From: Bacillota bacterium
GTDB lineage: Bacteria > Bacillota > Clostridia > Oscillospirales > Oscillospiraceae
NCBI GenBank assembly: GCA_023393155.1
Contig: JAEWML010000250.1
Span: forward strand, 1 to 6,891
Direction of reading: 5' to 3'
DNA: 6,891 nt
Shown: one piece after another, positions 1-3,916 of the stretch
Position numbering within the stretch: the stretch's first letter is position 1
Layout: each line of letters begins with the position of its first letter
Notes under the pieces: model-generated
Database searches by the model: none
The model's input: the letters and a program-made list of their open reading frames with translations, nothing else
Told to the model about the DNA's origin: nothing
Translations under genes and position numbers: made by a program

Positions 1-529
1 CGCCGTTTTGCTGGAGGGGGGCAGCTTTCCCAACACAATTCCCGGCTACGCGAAAATCCGGCTGGAGTTCCGCACGGACTCCCGGGGCAAGCTGGCGGAG
101 ATGGACCGCATTGTCCGCCGCTGTGCCGAGGGCGCGGCCATGGCCATGGACTGCACCGTCACCTTTACTCCCGGCCTGCTGGACTTTGACGACATGGTGC
201 GGGTGGACGCCCTTGAAACCGAGACGGCCCGCCTGCTTGCGGAGAACGGGGAAACCGTGGGAGAGATTCTCCCCGCCTCCGGGTCTTCGGACCTTGGCAA
301 CGTCAGCTATCGCTGCCCCTCCATTCAGCCCCTGATTTCCATTACCGACGAGGCCCTTGCCCTTCATACGGAGAAGCTGCGGGACGCAACGCTTCTGCCC
401 GCCGCCCACCGGGCCATGGAGCGGGGCGCCTGCACGCTGGCGGGGCTTGCCCTGCGGGTTTTAAACGACGAAGCATTCCGCGCCGCCGTGCGCAGCGACT
501 TTCAGCGGGCGCTGAAGGAAAAAGGCTGA
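1..529 (+). CDS. M20-family metallopeptidase/amidohydrolase, 3' part only
   Basis: This is the C-terminal part (about 176 residues) of a zinc-dependent M20 hydrolase. The frame is open to the left edge, so the true start lies outside the window and the TTG at 8 is not taken as a start. The family cleaves amide or peptide bonds in dipeptides, N-acyl or aryl-amino acids in the cytoplasm. Visible first is the end of the dimerisation ('lid') domain, with GGSFPNTIPG followed by a RLEFRTDSRGK strand typical of M20 proteins. The catalytic domain then resumes with GSSDLGNVSYRCPSIQP, close to the STDxGNVSY motif of the AbgB/PM20D2-like branch. The His in ALHTEK is a plausible last metal ligand. The first metal ligands (HxD, EE) are not in view, so activity cannot be judged. 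The gene ends in TGA, 29 bases before a carrier gene, and is probably co-transcribed with it. The exact substrate is unknown. Confidence 0.85.
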   Translation, partial: AVLLEGGSFPNTIPGYAKIRLEFRTDSRGKLAEMDRIVRRCAEGAAMAMDCTVTFTPGLLDFDDMVRVDALETETARLLAENGETVGEILPASGSSDLGNVSYRCPSIQPLISITDEALALHTEKLRDATLLPAAHRAMERGACTLAGLALRVLNDEAFRAAVRSDFQRALKEKG

Positions 530-558
530 AAATGATTTGAGAGAAGGAGAATTGATTT

Positions 559-1944
559 ATGGGAGAAACACTGGTAAAAAAGAAGCGGCGGCTGGAAATG
601 CCCCACATTTACGTACTGCTGATGAGCATTATCGCCATCTGCACAATTCTTACATGGATTCTTCCCGCCGGAGAATTTGAGCGGGATGGCAGGCTGGTCC
701 TCGCCGGCACCTATCACGCGGTGGAAAGCTCCCCCGTGGGGCTGTTCCAAATGCTGCGCTGCGTGTACAACGGCTTTATCGACGCAGGCGGCGTGCTGTT
801 TTTTGTGTTTATCGCCTATGCCTCTATTGGCCTGATTATTTCCACCGGCGCGTTTAACGGACTGGTGGCGGGACTGCTGCGAATTTTAAAGGGCAAGCTG
901 CGGGCGCTGATTATCCCCATTTTTATCACGCTGATCGGCTTTGCCTCCTCCACCATCGGCGTCTTTGAGGAGATGTTCCCCTTCATCCCCATTTTTGTGG
1001 GCATTGCCGTGGCCATGGGGTATGACGCCATCGTGGGCCTTGCCATTGTGGCGCTGGGTACGGGACTTGGCTACTCCGGCGCGTTTATGAACCCCTTCAC
1101 CGTGGGCATGGCCCAGAGCATCGCGGGCTTACAGGTGATGTCGGGCTGGGGCTTCCGTATTTTCTGCCACCTTTCCATGATTGTGGTGGCCTCGGTCTAC
1201 ACAGTGCGCTATGCCCTTAAAATTCAGGCTGACCCCACCAAAAGTCTGGTATACGGCGCGTCTGGCGGTATTCAGGCGGACAAGAACGTGGAAAGCCACG
1301 CCTTTGGCCTGCGGGAAAAGCTGGTGCTTCTGGTGCTGCTTGGGGGCATCGTGGTCATTGTCATCGGAACAAAGGACTACGGCTGGTATTTTGAAGAGCT
1401 GGCCGCCACGTTTTTGCTGATGGGCCTCATCAGCGCCGCCATCATGGGCTGGTCCCCCAATAAAATTGCCGACCTGATTGCCAAAAGCTTTACGGATATT
1501 GCCATGGCCTGCATGATGATCGGCCTTGCCCGGGGCATTCTGATGGTCCTTCAGGCGGGCAACATTATCGACACCGTGGTCTACGGCATGTCCATCCCCC
1601 TGTCCTATCTGCCCCGGTGGCTGGCTGGAGAGGCCATGCTGCTGGTCCAGACCCTGCTGAACTTTGTGATTCCCTCCGGCTCCGGCCAGGCGGTGGTCAG
1701 CATGCCCATTATGGCCCCCCTGTCCGACCTTCTGAATATCTCCCGGCAGGTGGCGGTGCTGGCCTTCCAGTTTGGCGACGGCCTGTCCAACATCCTCTGG
1801 CCCACCGCGCTGGCCCCCGTGATATGCGGCATTGCGGGCGTAAAAGTGGAAAAATGGTGGAAATGGTTTGTCCCCCTGTTTGGGCTGCTGCTGCTGACCC
1901 AGATGGTGCTGGTGGCCATTGCCCTTGCGATCAACTTTTCCTGA
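559..1944 (+). CDS. YfcC-family (DcuC superfamily) membrane carrier
   Basis: A complete 461-residue inner-membrane transporter. ATG 559 is chosen because AAGGAG at 544-549 sits 9 bases upstream. The basic, probably cytoplasmic N-terminus (VKKKRR) is followed by a first membrane segment at about 16-36 that ends in the family hallmark ILPAGEFER. About 12 hydrophobic segments follow, near residues 79-99, 115-133, 138-153, 158-175, 200-220, 254-270, 280-297, 312-332, 358-390 (re-entrant-looking), 396-425 and 434-458. The signature LNFVIPSGSGQAVVSMPIM (367-385) and the downstream RQVAVLAFQFGDGLSN (396-411) are diagnostic of YfcC/C4-dicarboxylate-type carriers (Pfam DcuC/YfcC group, named from memory). 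Family members are assigned to dicarboxylates, basic amino acids or peptides, mostly without proof. The upstream M20 hydrolase suggests that the cargo is an amide-linked amino-acid derivative that is cleaved after import. That is an inference. The length is normal and no defects are seen. Confidence 0.9.
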   Translation: MGETLVKKKRRLEMPHIYVLLMSIIAICTILTWILPAGEFERDGRLVLAGTYHAVESSPVGLFQMLRCVYNGFIDAGGVLFFVFIAYASIGLIISTGAFNGLVAGLLRILKGKLRALIIPIFITLIGFASSTIGVFEEMFPFIPIFVGIAVAMGYDAIVGLAIVALGTGLGYSGAFMNPFTVGMAQSIAGLQVMSGWGFRIFCHLSMIVVASVYTVRYALKIQADPTKSLVYGASGGIQADKNVESHAFGLREKLVLLVLLGGIVVIVIGTKDYGWYFEELAATFLLMGLISAAIMGWSPNKIADLIAKSFTDIAMACMMIGLARGILMVLQAGNIIDTVVYGMSIPLSYLPRWLAGEAMLLVQTLLNFVIPSGSGQAVVSMPIMAPLSDLLNISRQVAVLAFQFGDGLSNILWPTALAPVICGIAGVKVEKWWKWFVPLFGLLLLTQMVLVAIALAINFS

Positions 1945-1968
1945 GGACGCGCGGCGATTACGCAAACT

Positions 1969-2014
1969 CTCCCCGGAGCCTGTCTTTTGTCAGGCTCCGG
2001 GGAGTTAATTTTTT
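1969..2014 (+). terminator. Rho-independent terminator of the M20/YfcC operon
   Basis: A perfect 14-bp stem, CTCCCCGGAGCCTG (1969-1982) with its complement (1991-2004), an 8-base loop and a T-rich tail (TTAATTTTTT, 2005-2014). It begins 24 bases after the carrier stop codon. The convergent minus-strand gene stops at 2013-2015, so the same hairpin lies just past that gene too. On that strand the following T run is weak (about three T), so it may stop transcription from both sides but is clearly built for the plus strand. Confidence 0.93.
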
Positions 2015-2435
2015 ACGTGGTATCCTTTACTCCCTGAGGAAGAACCTTTACATCCCGCACATCGATATCGGTATATACAACGCTGTCAAAATGATATTTA
2101 TCGCCCAGCAGATTTCCCCGCACCTGCGAGTCAAAACTCATGTGAATTTCCACAGGCATCCAAAGCTGCGAATTTGCATCCCGAAAGGTTGCGCGGACAA
2201 TCCCGTTGCGTCTGACCTTTTCAAAAAGTCCCGGCGGAACATAGCTGCTGGACGCCGGGAGAAACGTATCGTCCTGAAACAGCATTGCTCTGGGCGCCCC
2301 CTCATAATTCACAATTTGCAGCAGATTGTTTTCGAGTTCTGTGGTAACGGGAAATATCGATCTTCCATAGAATTCGTTTGTGATACCGTCATAAATGTCT
2401 ATACGCGGTGCCGTAACCCTGTCAAACACAGGCAT
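2013..2435 (-). CDS. Hypothetical protein, about 140 residues, unrecognised
   Basis: I do not recognise this protein. It has 140 residues, no Cys, no signal peptide and no membrane segment. Alternating hydrophobic/polar runs such as NNLLQIVNYEG, NGIVRATFRD and LWMPVEIHMSF suggest a mainly beta-strand soluble fold, and it has many Asp and Asn. It is thought real because of a strong AAGGAG ribosome site, a clean stop at the operon terminator, no competing gene in the same stretch and protein-like composition. The ATG at 2433-2435 is only 3 bases from the AAGGAG. An in-frame GTG two codons later (2427-2429) has a better 9-base spacing, so the true start could be either. Hand-counted GC over 2041-2400 is about 47%, against about 62% for a sample of the carrier gene (1681-1740), which hints at a different history. 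It stands alone, divergent from the DUF6176-like gene. No good minus-strand promoter was found between 2436 and 2570. Confidence 0.7.
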   Translation of the reverse strand: MPVFDRVTAPRIDIYDGITNEFYGRSIFPVTTELENNLLQIVNYEGAPRAMLFQDDTFLPASSSYVPPGLFEKVRRNGIVRATFRDANSQLWMPVEIHMSFDSQVRGNLLGDKYHFDSVVYTDIDVRDVKVLPQGVKDTT

Positions 2436-2438
2436 TCA

Positions 2439-2444
2439 CTCCTT
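2439..2444 (-). promoter_or_regulatory. Ribosome binding site with short spacing (start ambiguous)
   Basis: AAGGAG on the minus strand, followed by TGA and then ATG. The 3-base gap is shorter than usual, whereas the GTG two codons downstream would have a 9-base gap. The site supports the gene being real but does not settle which start is used. Confidence 0.65.
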
Positions 2445-2572
2445 CCATTCCCAGTGTATTCAATGCGTGGGCGTTTGGTATCCTCCGCAAGAGACAGAAG
2501 GCGCCTGAAAATTGACCCGGAGCGGCCGATTTTTTACCCGATGTTTTTGTTTGCCCTCAATGCGGCATGATC

Positions 2573-2614
2573 CATCCAGCCGCGCGGGCGCAGGCCGGAT
2601 AATGCGGCTGGGTG
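2573..2614. repeat. Inverted repeat (11-bp arms) upstream of the 2623 promoter
   Basis: Arms CATCCAGCCGC (2573-2583) and GCGGCTGGGTG (2604-2614) pair over 11 positions with one G-T wobble, enclosing a 20-base GC-rich loop. CGTTTT follows (2615-2620), so on the plus strand it resembles a weak terminator. However, no plus-strand gene ends here, and it lies directly before the -35 box at 2623. It could be a decayed terminator, a transcription shield or a protein site. The structure is certain and the function is not. Confidence 0.4.
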
Positions 2615-2622
2615 CGTTTTAC

Positions 2623-2652
2623 TTGACAGCTTCCGGAATTTTGTGCAATAAT
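2623..2652 (+). promoter_or_regulatory. Sigma-A type promoter for the DUF6176-like gene
   Basis: A consensus -35 box, TTGACA (2623-2628), is followed by CAATAA (2646-2651, 17-bp spacer) or AATAAT (2647-2652, 18-bp spacer). The second choice is preceded by TGC, giving an extended -10 form. Initiation would fall near 2659, leaving a leader of about 40 bases before the GTG start at 2699. Confidence 0.8.
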
Positions 2653-2657
2653 GGAAG

Positions 2658-2671
2658 TTAGTTATAACTAA
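2658..2671. promoter_or_regulatory. Perfect 14-bp palindrome, candidate repressor operator
   Basis: TTAGTTATAACTAA is exactly its own reverse complement. It begins 6 bases after the -10 box and so covers the predicted transcription start, where a bound dimer would block the promoter. The AT-rich, two-fold symmetric form resembles sites of MarR-type dimeric winged-helix repressors; DtxR-type metal repressors are another possibility. No regulator gene is present in the window, so the protein that binds is unknown. Confidence 0.6.
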
Positions 2672-2684
2672 TCAATATAATGAC

Positions 2685-2690
2685 GGGAGG
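2685..2690 (+). promoter_or_regulatory. Ribosome binding site deciding a GTG start
   Basis: GGGAGG lies 8 bases before the GTG at 2699, the only well-placed start. The first in-frame ATG (the Met of YFMSK, residue 49) would remove over a third of the protein. This supports a GTG initiation codon. Confidence 0.8.
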
Positions 2691-2698
2691 AAACGACA

Positions 2699-3046
2699 GT
2701 GGATGCGGTATTGTACAAGGCAAAGGTCAAGGCAGGAAAGGAAGCCGTTGCCCGCGAATGGATTGATTTTTTAACGGCCAACAAGGAACAGGGCGAGACG
2801 ACGCTGAAAAACGAGCGAGAGCACCTTGAGGTTTACTTCATGAGCAAGGAGGCCGGCATCAGCTATATTTACATGTTTGTCCTCGCCGACAATCTGAAAT
2901 ACGCGAATCAGGTTGCGGCGAAAAGTGAAAACCCATTGGACAAAAAGCACTTTAAATATATGGCCAAATGCATTGACGGAGAAAGCGCCGTGCAAATTGC
3001 ACCGGAGCTGATTCTGGGCGATCTGCCCGTCTTTAACAAAAAATGA
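2699..3046 (+). CDS. DUF6176-like small protein
   Basis: A 115-residue soluble protein beginning at GTG 2699. The pattern resembles the DUF6176 family as I remember it: an opening strand (VLYKAKVKAGKE), a helix with AREWIDFLTANKE, then LKNEREHLEVYFMSKEAG, a hydrophobic strand (SYIYMFVLAD) and the motif NPLDKKHFKYMAKCID (about residues 79-94). The likely fold is a ferredoxin-like alpha/beta dimeric barrel of the kind seen in small monooxygenases and stress proteins. No catalytic role is established for DUF6176 to my knowledge, and none is inferred here. The gene is monocistronic, with its own promoter, a palindromic operator over the start site and a terminator downstream, which suggests induction by a specific signal. 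It ends with tandem stops (TGA TAA). Confidence is high that the gene is real and moderate for the family name. Confidence 0.82.
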   Translation: MDAVLYKAKVKAGKEAVAREWIDFLTANKEQGETTLKNEREHLEVYFMSKEAGISYIYMFVLADNLKYANQVAAKSENPLDKKHFKYMAKCIDGESAVQIAPELILGDLPVFNKK

Positions 3047-3112
3047 TAAGCCTTGACTGAAATTTCGGTTGCCGGGACGCGGCCCGCCCACGGATGGGTC
3101 ACGGGTAAGTAA

Positions 3113-3151
3113 TCGCGGCTTGAAAAGCTTTTACAGGCCGCCGAGTTTTTT
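3113..3151 (+). terminator. Rho-independent terminator of the DUF6176-like gene
   Basis: The stem GCGGCTTG (3115-3122) pairs with CAGGCCGC (3134-3141) through one G-T wobble. Two further pairs extend it (3113-3114 with 3143-3144) past a single bulged base. A run of six T follows at 3146-3151. The loop contains the palindrome AAAAGCTTTT. It lies 66 bases after the stop and before the hemerythrin promoter, so the two plus-strand genes are separate transcripts. Confidence 0.8.
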
Positions 3152-3238
3152 CACTTCCCCAAATATTCGTCCCCTGTGGTTATAGGTGATTTTCATATAC
3201 GTTTTTCAAAATATGCATCCGGTTTACTCACGGAACAG

Positions 3239-3267
3239 TTGAACATCGTCTTGTGATGATGTATGAT
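3239..3267 (+). promoter_or_regulatory. Sigma-A type promoter for the hemerythrin gene
   Basis: TTGAAC (3239-3244) and TATGAT (3262-3267) are separated by exactly 17 bases, each one or two changes from consensus. Initiation would be near 3274, about 30 bases before the ATG. An imperfect inverted repeat, ACATCGTC-TTGT-GATGATGT (3243-3262, one mismatched pair), fills the spacer and could be a regulator site. That part is speculative. Confidence 0.72.
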
Positions 3268-3305
3268 AATAAAACGATTTTAACTATATAAAAGGGGGAA
3301 TCACC

Positions 3306-3707
3306 ATGCCGTGGACACCGAATCTCTCCGTTGGGGTCAGGGAAATTGACGATCAGCACAAGCTTCTGTTTGAAAAAGCCGAGCTGCTTTTTGAAGCAGG
3401 AAAACGGAATCAGGCCAAAGAATACATAGGCGAGCTGTTGGAATTTCTGGATAGCTACACCAAAAAGCATTTTGCCGATGAAGAGAGCTATATGCAGCGC
3501 ATTCACTATCCGGGTTATGCGGAGCAAAAGGCCGCGCATACCGCCTTTATTGCCCAGCTGCAAAAACTGCGCAGCGATTACGCCGCCTCCGGAGGCAATA
3601 TTTTGGTCATTATCAGCGCCAATCAAATCGTGGTGGATTGGCTGACAAAGCACATCTCCAACATGGATAAGAAGATTGGGGAATTTGCAAAAACTTTGGG
3701 GAAATAA
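3306..3707 (+). CDS. Bacteriohemerythrin (one His ligand replaced by Gln)
   Basis: A 133-residue four-helix-bundle protein with a non-heme di-iron site, of the usual length for single-domain bacteriohemerythrins. Such proteins bind oxygen reversibly and are credited with oxygen scavenging, sensing or delivery, or iron storage, in the cytoplasm. Family marks are the N-terminal Trp (W3), LSVGVREIDDQHKLLF, KKHFADEE, the IHYPGY loop and WLTKHISNMD. Counting residues, the expected iron ligands are H18, H55, E59 (bridging), H78, H116 and D121 (bridging). The remaining position of the usual HxxxH pair is Q74 (codon CAA) in YAEQKAAH. That site normally holds His on the three-histidine iron, so binding may be altered, although I vaguely recall Gln here in some relatives. 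ATG 3306 is preceded by AGGGGG (3293-3298) at 7 bases. The gene has its own promoter and terminators, hence is monocistronic, and converges on PFOR. Confidence 0.93.
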   Translation: MPWTPNLSVGVREIDDQHKLLFEKAELLFEAGKRNQAKEYIGELLEFLDSYTKKHFADEESYMQRIHYPGYAEQKAAHTAFIAQLQKLRSDYAASGGNILVIISANQIVVDWLTKHISNMDKKIGEFAKTLGK

Positions 3708-3719
3708 GAGCTGCAACCG

Positions 3720-3752
3720 TCTGCCGCGCCGGGGTTTAACCGGCGCGGCAGA
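3720..3752 (+). terminator. GC-rich hairpin after the hemerythrin gene, weak T tail
   Basis: A perfect 13-bp stem, TCTGCCGCGCCGG (3720-3732) with its complement (3740-3752) around a GGTTTAA loop, 12 bases after the hemerythrin stop. The tail (TAGTTTATCT) is only moderately T-rich and can fold into its own AGATA/TATCT mini-stem. It could therefore act as a partial terminator or as an mRNA 3' stabiliser ahead of the stronger hairpin downstream. Confidence 0.65.
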
Positions 3753-3795
3753 TAGTTTATCTCCACGGGCAGCAATGTGTCCTCCGTCAGGAAGC

Positions 3796-3831
3796 CACAA
3801 AACAGCAGGCCTTTGGGCCTGCTGTTTTGTG
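3796..3831. terminator. Bidirectional terminator between hemerythrin and PFOR genes
   Basis: A perfect 16-bp stem, CACAAAACAGCAGGCC (3796-3811) with its complement (3816-3831) around a 4-base TTTG loop. The GC-rich core is flanked by AAAA on the left and TTTT on the right, so it reads as a GC stem plus T run on either strand. This is the usual design between convergent genes, here ending hemerythrin transcripts (plus) and PFOR transcripts (minus). Confidence 0.88.
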
Positions 3832-3916
3832 TACGGGTTCGCCAATACCGTCCCGTGGAAAAAAGGAAAGAGAAGGTGAGCATGGCGGGTCAAAGGCGGG
3901 TGGCGGACCAAGGCGG

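Noticed and set aside
8..10. TTG as a start of the M20 gene
   Set aside because: The frame is open to the window edge and the residues before and after belong to the middle of an M20 protein. The real start is outside.
1129..1965. Long open frame on the minus strand opposite the carrier gene (278 codons)
   Set aside because: It is rich in His, Gln and Gly with no recognisable domain, lies wholly opposite a clear membrane-protein gene in a GC-rich region, and spans its terminator. It is an antisense shadow.
1617..2570. 317-codon plus-strand frame running from inside the carrier gene through the minus-strand gene
   Set aside because: It crosses a strong terminator and two better-supported genes, begins inside the carrier in another frame with no ribosome site noted, and its product is low-complexity and Arg-rich.
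3083..3105. Imperfect hairpin CCCG-CCCA / TGGG-CGGG in the leader-like stretch after the DUF6176-like gene; checked as a possible riboswitch
   Set aside because: No riboswitch class motif that I know is present. It is followed by a terminator and not by a gene on the same transcript, so it lies in a 3' untranslated region and is probably incidental.
3251..3256. TTGTGA as a CRP/FNR-type half-site in the hemerythrin promoter
   Set aside because: The matching TCACA half is absent at the required 6-base spacing, so only half a site exists.
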